From positions 11,837,501 through 11,901,500 of the forward strand of contig CAJFCV020000005.1 of NCBI GenBank assembly GCA_904066235.2: 64,000 nucleotides of DNA. Direction: 5' to 3'. The notes under the pieces were generated by a model that saw only the letters and a program-made list of their open reading frames with translations, was not told the DNA's origin and searched no databases. Positions 31,270 to 42,494 of this stretch are shown one piece after another. The translations under genes and the position numbers were made by a program. Source of the DNA: Bursaphelenchus xylophilus. Taxonomy: Eukaryota > Nematoda > Chromadorea > Rhabditida > Aphelenchoididae. The number at the start of each line of letters is the position of its first letter. The stretch's first letter is position 1.

Positions 31270-31980
31270 CTATGAAGAAATCGACCGACTTTCGGCTCAA
31301 AATTATCGACAAAAAACCGTTTTCCTTCCCGAAGGTTTTGCGTCAGAAAACCCGAAAATTTGCAATTTATTCTTTGCGAGATAACTATTTTTGAATCTCT
31401 TCAATTCTCCACGAAAAGTATGCTAGATTTTGTGCCGATAAACGCCCAAATTCAATAGTTTATTCGTGTATGGGATTTGGGGTGGTTTGGGGGCGGCGAA
31501 ATTCGTGGCTGATCACAATTGGCAGCATAATTTCGGGAAACTCAGGATGCTAGTTTGTTCCCCGGGAACTCTAGAGGCTGTACTTTTATCGGAGACCCGT
31601 TTAACGGCTAAAATCGGGGGTTTTCGGGCGAAAAAATGTTGTCATAGATCTGATGTCTAGTGTAATGTAAAGATTTGGTCCTAGCGGCACAGTTTGATCA
31701 GTTTTTGCCAAGTAAATTAAAGCAAACGGCTCCATTAGCCGCTGAAACATCTTAGACGTGAGATTCTTCAATTAGATCTGAGTTTAGAAGGTCAATTCCT
31801 CGGAAAAATAGTCGTGTATGGGTCAATAGATGCGGTCCGTTCCACTGTTGCCTTGCCAATTCCGTGCTCGTTTTTTTGCTGCGTGAGGGACGTCAAGGCT
31901 CCGAAGCGGCTAATCAACATCCACTTTTTGCGTGGAAGAAAACTTTTCGTGAAAATACGTTTTCGTGTCGAGACCCACAT
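31270..31980. other. 5' flank of the four-TM gene
   Basis: No named repeat and no supportable exon. The promoter of the minus-strand gene should lie near 31270-31600. Confidence 0.4.
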
Positions 31981-31981
31981 A

Positions 31982-32113
31982 TCAGTCTGTCGGGAAAATA
32001 ATGAGGACTCTATGGCATCGAAAATCGCATCGCCGCCGAGAAAATGATTTTTTCGCGACAAAATAGAATTGCTTTTCCAGGGACACTGTGCTCATTATTT
32101 TCCCGACAGTCTA
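31982..32113. repeat. family A MITE
   Basis: TCAGTCTGTCGGGAAAATAA left; TTATTTTCCCGACAGTCTA right. Confidence 0.85.
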
Positions 32114-33022
32114 AAATTTGACCTCTTCTTGCAGTCAAACCTTTGTATAATGATATTATCAGTCGTAAACGGCTTAAAAATTGATGTGGCGATCATTGCA
32201 ATTCCTTCTTTAGATCTTCCTTTAGGGTATTTTTTGCTTGATGTCGGGGTAATTTTTTATTTTTTTTTGTGTTCTCACCGTTTGGCATACTGTCTCACAT
32301 TCTTTAGTGATCGTAATCGCTAACTAAAAGCATCTTAGACTCGACTTTTTTAAAGTCTTAACAGTTGATTTGAGTGTTATAAAAGGGACCAACCTCGCAC
32401 CGTGCGAACGAACTCTTTTCCCTAAAAGGAAATCAAAATTTTTGGGCGATAAAAACCGGGGATGACAGTTCATTTTACAGTGAAAGTACTGCAAGTGCAA
32501 AGCTCGGATTTTGATGAAACCTAGTGCAAGTTTAGAAAAATTTGTTTTAAGAGAAAGCGACTCCCGGTTGTATCGGATAGCATAAAGTCTCACTGAACAC
32601 GGTTTCTCGGAAAGTACATAAACGTTACGCAACAAAAACCCACGTATTTTGGAAGCTTTTGCAGACTTTCCGAGGGACATTCAAGTTCGAGAGCGTAGAG
32701 GTTGTGACTTGGGGCTTATCAGGAAGAGGAAGTAGAGAAGTTTATTCTAAAAAGGCGCCACGACTTTTCGGGTCGACCTGCACAGTGCGAGCGCATGAAT
32801 GCAACGTTGCGAGAGGTATCGCGCGATAAAAAGCTAAGATTCATTAGGTCGTAGGCGGGTTTATCAGCTTATTTTCAGGTATTTTGCATGTATTACTCCA
32901 AGAATAACCAGATAAAAGTACGGATAATTGTTTTTTGGAGCAACTTTTGATGTTTTCTATGTTACACTAGCTCGAGGTCAAGAAAACTAGGCTTACCAGG
33001 AGTTAGAAAAACGGTCATTTTT
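32114..33022. other. 900 bp without recognisable features
   Basis: I find no TIR family, no splice-bounded open frame and no RNA gene here. Confidence 0.4.
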
Positions 33023-33024
33023 TA

Positions 33025-33316
33025 CAGTGACGAATCTGATCCAATGGCAAAAAATGTATCCTTTTGCTTCCGGGAAGTATCAAAAATGTGGCAAAATGCC
33101 TCCCCCTCCAACTAAAAAAAACTACGTTTTGAACTGCGCGCCCTTTCCCTCACAAAAAGAGCGGGCGCGCTTTTGAAATCGGAGTTTTTTCACTTGGGAG
33201 AGGGAGGTATTTTTGCTGCATTTTTGATACTTCCCGAAAGCAAAGTGGTACGTTTTTGGCCACTGGATCAGGACGCCACGCTGTCCGAAAAACGACGCCA
33301 CGCTGTCCGAAAACAT
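33025..33316. repeat. family C MITE truncated at a short tandem duplication
   Basis: CAGTGACGAATCTGATCCAATGG on the left; the right end stops at GGATCAGGACG and runs into two copies of CGCCACGCTGTCCGAAAA. Confidence 0.75.
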
Positions 33317-33791
33317 GTCAAGAGTTTTTGGCAGACCTATTGCCCGCAAAAGCCAGATTCAGTGACTTCATCATTTGAAGGTCAGTTCTCCTTCGCTTTA
33401 CCACACCAAAGTAACACCCTATCACACTTCCATAATCCCTTGTAACAGTTGAAACCCTTCAGTTTGCGAGATCTTTGATAGTAAGGTTTAAACAAAGTTT
33501 GGACGCATCAAAATTTTTTTTGCGATTTCACACGTTCTATGTAACAGAAAGGCAGCAAGTTTCCAGAAGGGTTTAGCCAGAAATTGACAACTGTTTGCAT
33601 CCGAGAATTCGGGTTACAAGTCCGTTCATTGCTTTGGAGTGATTTCAGCGGCATGCAATGTCCAAGAAACGCCGGGTGCGCAGCGGTGCGAGCGGAAAAA
33701 AACTATTGAAAACGGAAAGAAATTGCACAGTTCAAGGTGAACTTTTGTTTTTGCACATCGCAAAAATCACTGCAACGACAAACGGACAAGT

Positions 33792-33990
33792 ATCAGCCTG
33801 TCGGGAAAATAATGAGCAAAATTTGGGTGCGCCGATGGTGTCGCTGAAGTGAAACGCAATTTGATTTTGCCGCGACACAATTCATTTGCTCGGCGGCGAT
33901 ACGATTTTCGATGCGACAGCGTGCTCATTATTTTCCCGACAGACTGATACTATCATTCTGTCGGGGAATAATATGGGTCGTTTGCAGAAA
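33792..33990. repeat. family A MITE plus a following terminus fragment
   Basis: Complete copy 33792-33948 (TCAGCCTGTCGGGAAAATAA to CCCGACAGACTGA), then a lone left end TTCTGTCGGGGAATAATATGG near 33955. Confidence 0.8.
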
Positions 33991-34158
33991 ATGGGGGTAG
34001 CGCAGCTGTTTAGCCCAAGAGTTGTACTAGGCGGGCCACAAAGTCTTGACATATTTGCAGATTTCAATTCTAATTCACATATCAAACCCAGAAATAATCA
34101 TAAAAAACCTACCTTTACAGCACTCCGATCATTGGCTTCTCTTCATCGTTTTGGCATA

Positions 34159-34459
34159 TCAGTCTGTTGGGAAAATAATGTGGATTCATCGCGTCTTGGA
34201 ATCACCCGTCAGCTGTGCGACGGCTAGCCGCCATTGGAGATTTGGTACGCGATAAATTTTGCTGCGACAATCCACATTATTTTCCCGGCAGACTGATACG
34301 ACCCCCATATTAGCCTGTGGGGAAAATAATAAGGACAATATCGCTGCGCCAATCGTGTCGCTGAAGTGAAAAGCAACTCAATTTTGCCGCGATACAATTC
34401 ATTTTCTCGGCGGCTATTTTCGATGCGACAGAGCGGTCATTATTTTCCCGACAGACTGG
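34159..34459. repeat. family B then family A MITE
   Basis: B 34159-34297 (TCAGTCTGTTGGGAAAATAA, TGTGGATTCATCGC); A from about 34309 to 34459 (GCCTGTGGGGAAAATAATAAG). Confidence 0.85.
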
Positions 34460-34689
34460 TAGGAGGTACATCTATAGCCTGGCTTCAAATTCGTACATTT
34501 TTCTGAGCAAAAATCTCGCACATTGTCAAAAATGAAGCAGGCAGACCGATAGATGCAACCCTGCATTGCACTCTGTCCATCCCAAATTAGCCGGACAGTT
34601 CAAGTTCTGATCCGAATCCGCTGAGCGGATTCTTTGCACCCAAGCGGTCACGTTTCTGATTGTCGTCGGTTTGAACCTTATGCTAAGCG

Positions 34690-35090
34690 GGGGGATTAGC
34701 TGCAGTTCCAGGAAACTTGAATCATGGTTTCGAGCGAGGACGGGGTTCGTGGAACCTGCGTCCTCCCCGTGATCGGGCGCACAAGCAAGGCAAACGCGAG
34801 CAGCGGCCCGCGGAATCTCTGCGGGGTTTTCCCGGGATTGTAGCCTAGCGGCGTTCGCCGAGCCGGCGCTCCATTAGGCGCGCTGCGGAAATGCAAATCC
34901 TCGAGGCGTTTGGGAAAACCGCCTACGGCCGCGAATCCGGCCGGAATATAAAAGCACCGCCGCTGCAGTTGGAGGTGTTGTGGGCAGTCGGTTTTATCAG
35001 CATTCGGCTTCGGATGAAACTAGAAACGGGGATTTTCGGAGGTTTTCGGGGGCCATGTTTGGAGCCAGGGACGCGGACTCGGGGTGTGAG
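34690..35090 (+). promoter_or_regulatory. GC-rich block with a TATA box; possible promoter
   Basis: A CpG-rich patch in an AT-rich neighbourhood, with CCGGAATATAAAAGCACC (TATAAAAG at 34947-34954) pointing to the plus strand. I cannot find a convincing coding exon downstream, so it may serve a noncoding transcript or be part of an unidentified gene. Confidence 0.3.
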
Positions 35091-35160
35091 GCGAGCTGTT
35101 TTTTACACGGTTTTTTTTCATGACCGTCACCCTCGGGGCTGATGAAGCATACCGCAATTT

Positions 35161-35797
35161 ATTAGTCGGGAAAATAATGAGCACTCTGTCGCATGGCAAA
35201 TCGCATCGCCGTCGAGAAAATGAATTGTGTCGCGGCAAAATCAAATTGCCTTTCGCTTTAGCGACTCGACCGCGAAATTGTGCTCATTATTTTCCCGACA
35301 GACTGATAGAGTAAAGATCCAAGGCGCGGACTTTTCTAAATATTTGGCCGTGTCATTTCGCAAGAGCGTTTTTTTGTCTATCAGTCTGTCGGGAAAATAA
35401 TGTGTACTCGCCCAGAAGTCGCCCATCATCGCCTTGCGAGGGGTAGCTGCGGTTGGAGCTTTTGTGCAGGCCAGGCGAGAAAATAATATGGATTTATCCA
35501 TATGTGGATAAATCCACATTATTTTCCCGACAGACTGATACTATTATATAACCCACCCTCCGCATTTCTAAAAAAACTCGTCTTACTCCGTTTCCTAAAC
35601 AAGCATGGGCCTTGATGAGATATATAGTGCTATGAGTCTGTCGGGAAAATAATGAGCATTCTGTCGCATCGAAAATCGCATCGCCACCGAGAAAATGAAT
35701 TGTGTCGCGACAAAATCGAATTGCTTTTTGATTTTGTCGCCCCAGCGACGTGATTGGTTGCAGCGACATTGTGCTCATTGTTTTCCCAACAGCCTGA
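35161..35797. repeat. three MITEs in a row: A, B, A
   Basis: A about 35161-35307, B 35381-35538 (contains a perfect palindrome TGGATTTATCCATATGTGGA region near its right end), A 35633-35797. The spacers between them are unique. Confidence 0.85.
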
Positions 35798-35799
35798 TG

Positions 35800-36261
35800 C
35801 TCAAAAAGCAAGTTGCCCTAGCATCCGAGATTCCATCGCGCGGAGGCACAGTTTGCAAGCCGCGTAGCCGCCGTATGATCTATTTTCACAACTTCCGAGT
35901 CCAAAGTTTCCGGCGGGTGGGCAAGGTCGAGTGACGGCATACCACGAATTTTGGATGAAGCTCATTGATAGATAAAATGCGAGATATTAGTGATTCGCGC
36001 GGATAAAGCATAATCTTTGAGGATAATCGCCCAACCATTTGGCGTTGACGCCGGAAAAGGGCAAAATGACTCAAGGCACGTCCTGCCTGGTCAGTTTAGC
36101 CCACTTTCGAGATTTCTTGGGTTTATCCGCATGAAAATCTACGGATAGATAAGATTATGGTGGGGTATATAAACTGAACGTCCGCAATGTCGACATATAG
36201 CGCCTGAGAGTATGATATCCCATGAGCTAGATTCCGAGAGGCATCAGTTTCCGTAACTTTT
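35800..36261. other. intergenic, no features recognised
   Basis: Contains one TATATAAA at about 36166 but no exon that I can support behind it. Confidence 0.35.
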
Positions 36262-36910
36262 GTCGGAGTTTATGTACAAGTCCGTTGGTAATGTCGCTGG
36301 AGGGATTTTTTGGCGTCAAGGTTGGAGCGACGTCCCAAAAAAGTCTTTTGCACAGTGCAAAGCGAACTTCAGTTTTCGCACAGTGCTTGTCGCAGAAATG
36401 TTTCTGGCGTTTGCACTGTGCAGAAAAAGGTCAGGGTGCGAGCGACATCCCAAAAAAGTCATTTGCACAGTGCAAAAGCAACAAATTGCACAGTGCAAAG
36501 GGAGCTTTTGTTTTTGCACAGTGCATGTCGCAGAAATCATTTTTGGCGTTTGAACTGAGCAGAAAAAATGCGCAGTTCAAAAAAGGTGCATTTTGCTTTC
36601 TCACAGTGTCGCCGAAGAGTTCTTTGGCCATTGCACCGTGCGACAAAAGTCAGGGTGCGAGCGACAGCCCAAAAAAGCCTATTGCACGGTGCAAAAAGCC
36701 GACAATTGCACAGTGCAAAGTGAGCTTTTGTTTTTGCACAGTGCATGTCGCAGAAACCATTTTTGGCGTTTGCACAGTGCGAAAAAAGTCAAGGTGCGAG
36801 CGACATTCCAAAAAAGCCTATTGCACGGTGCAAAAAGCAAACAATTGCACAGTGCAAAGTGAGCTTTTGTTTTTGCACAGTGCATGTCGCAGAATGATTT
36901 TCACCGCTTC
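36262..36910. repeat. family E array
   Basis: Starts near ACAAGTCCGTTGGTAATGTCG. Units of about 140 bp share GTTTTTGCACAGTGCATGTC (near 36512, 36728 and 36871; a diverged one near 36369), separated by GGGTGCGAGCGACA and several GCACAGTGC or GCACGGTGC palindromes. One interval is about 216 bp, a partial duplication. Confidence 0.8.
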
Positions 36911-37019
36911 TGAAGAAATAAAAATTTCTGTGTGGCATAAGTTTCACCCTCCGGCACTAAATATTTGCCTTGACCTTGATATTATCTCAATATAACGCCG
37001 CAGTAGGTCACCACCTCAT

Positions 37020-37027
37020 TATATAAA
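37020..37027 (+). promoter_or_regulatory. TATA-like box
   Basis: TATATAAA about 130 nt upstream of the ATG at 37152; TTTTCAG at 37104-37110 between them could be a spliced-leader or 5' UTR acceptor. Confidence 0.35.
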
Positions 37028-37151
37028 TGTCGTGCGAGGGCGTTTCCTGCGGGCAAATATATACCTTCTGTCTTACTGTAACTTTTCTGGAGTAAAGAAC
37101 CTCTTTTCAGGTGATCCTACTCCACTCTTTTCCCCACCAGTCTCCAACACA

Positions 37152-37316
37152 ATGTCCTTTGCGTGCAGCGGATCCTCGCTTCTGTTCGGCATGGCCCAAG
37201 AGGACGGCCGCCTAAACCAGCAGCCACCCAGCACCACGCAGCACGCCTCAACGGCGTTCACGTTGCCCGAACAGCACCGGACGACGGGCTTCATGCCCAG
37301 CGATGGACTCCGAAAT
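37152..37316 (+). CDS. first exon of an unrecognised gene
   Basis: 55 codons starting at an ATG 41 nt after a strong TTTTCAG and ending at a strong donor (AAT|GTAAGTG). Composition is gene-like: GC-rich, while its surroundings are AT-rich or repetitive. The peptide (MSFACSGSSLLFGMAQEDGR, then Gln/Pro/Ser/Thr-rich) looks disordered and I recognise no domain. Downstream exons are uncertain because nearly 3 kb of family E DNA follows; a candidate last exon is at 40072-40241, but its phase does not fit a direct join, so at least one exon is missing or one of the two is wrong. Confidence 0.5.
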
Positions 37317-37457
37317 GTAAGTGGATAACTTGTGCGACTTTCCAAGGCTGGGTCGGCGACTGATTAGGATTCTCGAAATTCCCGAATTTTTTTTTGGCTT
37401 TTGGCTTTAGCGGATTGTCGCTAATAAACGATCGAACGACTGACCTGTTAGTATTTT

Positions 37458-38033
37458 CATAAAGTGCATGGACATTTGCACTTTATTACCGCGTTTGCAC
37501 AGTGCATTTTGAACCTCTTCCCACGCTCGTCGCTAACGCACAGTGCATTTCGTGGTCTTTCCCGAACGCACAGTGCATTTCGAACCTTTTCCCACGCTTG
37601 TCGCCAACGCACAGTGCATTTTGAACCTCTTCCCACGCTCGTCGCTAACGCACAGTGCATTTCGAACCTTTTCCCACGCTCGTCGCTAACGCACAGTGCA
37701 TTTCGTGGTCTTTCCCGAACGCACAGTGCATTTCGAACCTTTTCCCACGCTTGTCGCCAACGCACAGTGCATTTTGAACCTCTTCCCACGCTCGTCGCTA
37801 ACGCACAGTGCATTTCGAACCTTTTCCCACGCTTGTCGCCAACGCACAGTGCATTTTGTCTTTTCGCACAGTGCAAATCCCAAAACAATCCGTTCGCACT
37901 GTGCAAGTTCCAGGCGTCGCACAGTGCAAAAAAACAAAAAAATAAAAATAAAAAATGCACCGTGCAACATGTGGTGTGTTTTGTGCACAGTGCGGGCCGC
38001 GATAAATGTCCATGCACTTTATGAAAATACTTC
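37458..38033. mobile_element. family E element: tandem array between inverted termini
   Basis: Termini CATAAAGTGCATGGACATTT (left) and its exact reverse complement (right, about 38007-38026), the match extending further into TATTTT and AAAATA. Between them lie nine tandem units, seven of about 41 bp (CGCACAGTGCATTTCGAACC plus CCCACGCTCGTCGCTAA) and two of about 30 bp (CGTGGTCTTTCCCGAA), in a higher-order order. The right third has unrelated GCACAGTGC spacers. Confidence 0.85.
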
Positions 38034-38295
38034 TAGGCGGGCCAAAAAGTCTTGCCATGTCCGCACAGTGCGCCGTGGTGCATAAAATTTGTCGCGCGGC
38101 GACAAGAAAAGTTGACGGTGCACCGCGACCCCGCGTCGTGCAAAAACATTGTTTTGAAAAAGGCAATCAAAAGCACAGTGCGCTCTTTCCTCACACCCCA
38201 CCAAATTTTTTTCGCACGGCGCCTCGTCGCAACACCCAATTCATGCGACCGCGCAATGTCAAAAACCATGAGAAGACCGTTTGCCCCGCCTATTT

Positions 38296-38448
38296 TCAGT
38301 CTGTCGGGAAAATAATGAGCACATTGTCGCTGCGCCGATCGCATCGCTGAAGTGAAAAACAATTTGATTTTGCCACGACGCAATTCATTTTCTCGCCGGC
38401 GATACGATTTCCGATGCAAAAGTGCTCATTATTTTCCCGACAGACTGA
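38296..38448. repeat. family A MITE
   Basis: TCAGTCTGTCGGGAAAATAA to TTTTCCCGACAGACTGA. Confidence 0.9.
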
Positions 38449-38878
38449 TATCGGTAGTGTTGAGGGCGTTGCAGAGAAACCGTAATCCTTTACTTGGCAG
38501 CATAAGATAGTAGAAATGTCCCCAAAACGCTGTTGTATATTCCTTTGACATGTAAAGCACAACCCAAAGTTGTGTTGAAAATCGTGCGAGGATACGAAGG
38601 TCATTACTCGGGCACTTCTCTCCTTATAGGTGCAAATAATCTAGCAAAAATGTTTGTGCAACGCGAAGATTTAATCTTTTTGTGATGAAAATAATCTTTC
38701 GCTCTCTCTCTCTCTGCCCACGGGGTATTAGTTGACGTACGCCGCGCTGCCTCTCGCAGAAACCTTGAATTTGCAAAAGCATTCCAGGAAGTTTGCATAA
38801 AAAATTCAGAGGTGACAATTCCGGGAAGAGTGTGGAGTGTTTTTTGGATTTGCATTAGATTCGTTGTGTGGCGACTAA
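38449..38878. other. unique spacer with a short CT microsatellite
   Basis: CGCTCTCTCTCTCTCTG at about 38700. No exon or TIR seen. Confidence 0.4.
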
Positions 38879-38879
38879 A

Positions 38880-39497
38880 CTACACACCACTCCGTTCGCA
38901 ATGTCGCTGAAGTGATTTTTGTGACATGCACTGTGCGAAAACAAAAGTGCACCTTGCACTGTGCGATTTGTTGCTTTTTGCACCGTGCATTAGGCTTTTT
39001 TGGGCTGTCGCTCGCACCCTGACTTTTTTGCACAGTGCAAAGGCCAAAAAACATTTCGGCGACGTGCACTGTGCGATTTGCTGCTTTTTGCACCGTGCAT
39101 TAGGCTTTTTTGGGCTGTCGCTCGCACCCTGACTTTTTTGCACAGTGCAAAGGCCAAAAAACATTTCGGCGACGTGCACTGTGCGATTTCTTGCTTTTTG
39201 CACCATGCAAGAGGCTGTTTTTTTAATTTCTTTTTTTCGCTTTTGCACAGTGCATCTTGAACCTTTGTCGCTAACGCACTCTAGATTTTTGCCTTTGCGC
39301 ACCGTGCAAACCTCAAAAAATCCGATTGCACTGTGCACATTTTTGAGCAAACCCGCAGTTGAGAAAAGCTTACGTCGCAGCGATATTTCAAATGCACAGT
39401 GCAAAACCAAAAAAAGGTGAGTGCACGGTGCAAGAACTCGCGAATTTTTGTGCAGGATGCGAACCGCAGCAAATGTCCAGGCACGTTGTGAAAATGC
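38880..39497. repeat. family E array, opposite orientation to the one at 36 kb
   Basis: Two adjacent, almost identical units of about 115 bp (about 38955-39070 and 39071-39180) containing TGCACCGTGCATTAGGC, GGGCTGTCGCTCGCACCCTG and GGCCAAAAAACATTTCGGCG. Further GCACAGTGC palindromes continue to about 39497, ending near AAATGTCCAGGCACG, a degraded version of the terminus at 37458. Confidence 0.8.
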
Positions 39498-39499
39498 TA

Positions 39500-39653
39500 T
39501 CAGTCTGTCGGAAAAATAACGGCGGATCGTCGCATCAAAATGTCTCGCCTCGCCGCTATCGCGCTCCAAATCCCAAGCCGCGACTTGCAGTCGCAGAGCG
39601 ATGATCGGCGATTCCGAGGCGCGACGATCCGCCCTTATTTTTCCGACAGACTG
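39500..39653. repeat. family B variant (GGCGGATCGTCGC subtype)
   Basis: TCAGTCTGTCGGAAAAATAA followed by CGGCGGATCGTCGC instead of TGTGGA; right end TTATTTTTCCGACAGACTGA. Confidence 0.85.
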
Positions 39654-40071
39654 ATAATAGGCTTGTTTTGGGTGCCGCTTGCATTTTTGAACTTTCTGCC
39701 CAAAAAATAAGTGATCTTTGAAATAGGTTTGCGAGTTACTGTAGACACAAAGTGGTAGGCGATTCTCTTCAGGGTCGGTGGACCTACTTGGAGTCAAAAA
39801 AAGAGTGGGGATGCGGAGTTATTCAAAATCAGGGGCTTGGGAAATTGTCAGAAACTACTGTTTTTTTTGTTGTTTTTGTTTTTTTGCCTCTGATTGTCGG
39901 AGGGTTCGAGGAAAGCAACAAAAAACATGAAAACAATAGAATTAAAAGGAGATGTGTGGTATTCGGGGAAATACCAAAAAAAAAAACTATTGAAAATTAC
40001 AAAAATACTAGTCCGTTTGTAAAACTTGCGATTCCCATCTTGAAAACTATATAATCATCTCCCATTTTCAG

Positions 40072-40241
40072 TAGCTCCATCCCCTCCCTCTTCACACCGC
40101 GGCCCCCGGCCACACAGCTCATCGCATTTGTACACGCCGTCTGACTCCCGAGCATTTACTTCCCGCTTTCTTCGGCAAGTCGGTGTGTTAGCCGCGCTAG
40201 TGACACACGCCCTCCGCCGACCAATCCTCAGCCCGCATTGA
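40072..40241 (+). CDS. candidate last exon of the gene starting at 37152
   Basis: Follows CCCATTTTCAG at 40071. The longest frame (entered with one base from upstream) reads APSPPSSHRGPRPHSSSH and on to TGA at 40239-40241; other frames stop earlier. It is GC-rich like the 37152 exon, and AATAAA follows at 40395. A direct join to that exon would read TAG at once, so an intermediate exon or another acceptor is needed. Confidence 0.35.
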
Positions 40242-40394
40242 GGACGCACGACGAAGCGCGCTTTCAGTAACCGGAGCGGGTTACAAACTCACAAATCTTT
40301 CAGCCGTTTTTCGCAACTTGTTTTTTAAACCTTTGTATGTTTTTAAGCGTTTTGTAATATAATATGTTGTGTGCAATATTTGAAACACTCAGTC

Positions 40395-40404
40395 AATAAA
40401 TAAA
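40395..40404 (+). terminator. poly(A) signal
   Basis: Overlapping AATAAA hexamers (AATAAATAAA), about 155 nt after the candidate stop at 40241. Confidence 0.4.
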
Positions 40405-40646
40405 CCGGTGATAAATATTCTACGCTTCGATTTTTTGCAATTTTTTTGTGTGATGACAAACGTGAAGCCGCTGAATTCGATCACAGTAAACTTTGCTTTC
40501 AAAATACAGCACAGTCCCTGCTAGCATTATATGTACAAGTCCGTTTGTAGCCGCTAGAAAGATTTTTGGCGTTTGCACTGTGCAAGAAAACTCAGGGGCG
40601 CGCGACAGCCAAAAAAGCCTATTTCACGGGGCAAAGGAAGCATTTA

Positions 40647-41061
40647 TCAGTCTGTCGGAAAAATAACGGCGAGTCGTCGCAGCAAAATGTCTCGCCTCGC
40701 CGCTATCGCGCACCAAATCCCAAGCCGCCGCTTGCAGTCGCAAAGCGATGATGAGCGACTCCGAGGCGCGACGATCCGCCGTTATTTTCCCGACAGACTG
40801 ATACAGTGGGGGACCTGATCCAGTGGCAAGAAGCGTACCATCTTGCATCCGGGAACTATCAAAAAATGTGGCAAAATGCTTCCCTCTCCAAGTGAAAAAA
40901 CTCCGATTTTAAAAGCGCGCCCGCTCTTTTTGTGACGGAAAAGGCGCGGCCTTCAAAGCCAAGTTTTTTCACTTGGAGAAGGAAGCATTTTGCCACATTT
41001 TTGATAGTTCCCGGAGGCAAAATGGTACGTTTTTTGACATTGGATCAGGTCGTCCACTATA
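40647..41061. repeat. family B variant directly abutting a family C MITE
   Basis: B variant 40647-40801 (same CGGCGAGTCGTCGC subtype as at 39500), then TA and family C 40804-41061 (CAGTGGGGGACCTGATCCAG). The C copy used the TA at the edge of the B copy. Confidence 0.85.
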
Positions 41062-41726
41062 CTTTGCAAAACTTTGTTTTCACAAAGCTTGTGTGGTAGA
41101 CTTCAGTCCGGCAACGTTTCGCTACTTCTATGATAAGACTATAGAAATCCTCGCTTCTTCATGAACACGATCAGACACCGGGTCTCCAAATACGCAGTTC
41201 TAGACCAGCTCACTCAAGCTCCAACAATAGAGGCAAACTCGTTTATCTGCCGAATATCGCAACGCAAGATGACCGAGGAGATGGTCGAATACACATAGAT
41301 TCCACTACCCCCTAGGTAAGTAGTTTACCGCTCACACGCGTAATCAAATGCTCTTACAATGGCCGTGACCTCATTATGTTTCCTACATCCGGTGACAGGC
41401 TGATGCTGGGGTATTCTTATCGCATCTCTGCTTTTGAAATCAAAGACCTAAACTTTTTTCCACTAAATTTTTATTCCTGTCCATTTGCATATCCCTACCG
41501 AGAATGACAATCTTTGACATGGCCGTAAGAAGAGGCCGAAGAGGCCAAAGTCGTGACATGCCTTCGCAGTAGTCTGCGGTCGCATGCATTCGGAGTTGCG
41601 ACAATATGTCCTCGACAAGGCTTCGGCGGGGTGTGAAACGTTTCGCACTGTGCAGTTTTATTTGCATGACGTAGGTTTTCTCCCCCTTTACAGCAAGTTC
41701 ATTTTGCTCTGTGCGCTGTCACAGTC
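41062..41726. other. unique region with one short open frame
   Basis: A 45-codon frame at 41161-41298 (+, starting MNTIRHRVSKYAVLDQLTQA) ends near a GTAAGT. It has no recognisable similarity. I do not call it a gene. Confidence 0.3.
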
Positions 41727-41731
41727 CACCG

Positions 41732-41953
41732 CACGTCAAACTGAGGAGTCCGATGACCGGAATAGACCCTTCGCTATCGGTTTTTTGCACTTCGTCTTCA
41801 TTTCACAGAGAATACAGAGAAAAGGCGCGCAAAAACGTACTCTCTCGTCTTAAAAAATCCCCATTTCTTCCCCGACAAAACGTTTTTCGCGTCTTTTTTG
41901 GCAAATCGCCAATCCATTCACCGGACTGTTTTAGCTTATCTCAGATTGACGTG
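41732..41953. repeat. family D1 MITE with 5-bp target duplication CACCG
   Basis: CACGTCAAACTGAGG to GATTGACGTG; CACCG at 41727-41731 and 41954-41958. Confidence 0.9.
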
Positions 41954-42494
41954 CACCGTGAATTTCACTCGTTGCCGTACGAAGAGTTGCGGCAAGGTTT
42001 TTGTACGGCGCTGCACTGCGTAGGTATGTCAAGATGTTCTGGCCCGCCTGAATTTGCGCGGAGCGTTTTTTGCCGCGCCGCTGCAACTTTCCGTTTTTGC
42101 ACTAGCGCCACGCACTTTTCTGCGATCGCACCCAGAGATGTTGGCGAAAAAAATCTATCCACTTTTTGCTACATCTCCTATCCGTATACTATAAAAAAAT
42201 ACGGCTACCGTGAATCCCTCTTTTTGAGGGAAAGATGGAAGATATTTAATTAATAAACTAGATTACTCAACACTTGACTCATGCTTATCCAATTTTCTTC
42301 AATCTAAAGTGATTGTTTCGGCAAGCCGAGACGCAAGAGATTTCTATCTCAACCATTCGTCATTTTTTCGCACGTTTCTTTCAACTCTGTAGCATAAGAA
42401 AAAAATCCGCGTTAAAGTCGCAGCCGAAGTGTTCAACAATCATTGGTGACCAGAAAGCATGCAAAGTCGGCTGAGGACGCCGGTATATGGGAAT

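Noticed and set aside
36285..36995. 236-codon plus-strand frame rich in Cys-Thr-Val-Gln
   Set aside because: The peptide is a translation of repeated GCACAGTGCAAA palindromes and their spacers; similar peptides appear at every family E cluster and on both strands.
37457..38024. 186-codon open frames on both strands over the family E array
   Set aside because: Both frames span the same tandem repeat. The sequence cycles through three frames of a unit of about 41 bp that happens to lack stops in either direction. There is no splice or domain evidence.
36345..39497. CRISPR array
   Set aside because: Regularly spaced palindromes invite the idea, but spacers are themselves repeated, unit lengths vary and the genome is eukaryotic.
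38880..39797. 305-codon minus-strand frame
   Set aside because: It runs through a family E array and a family B MITE and repeats the same short peptides. It is repeat translation, not a gene.
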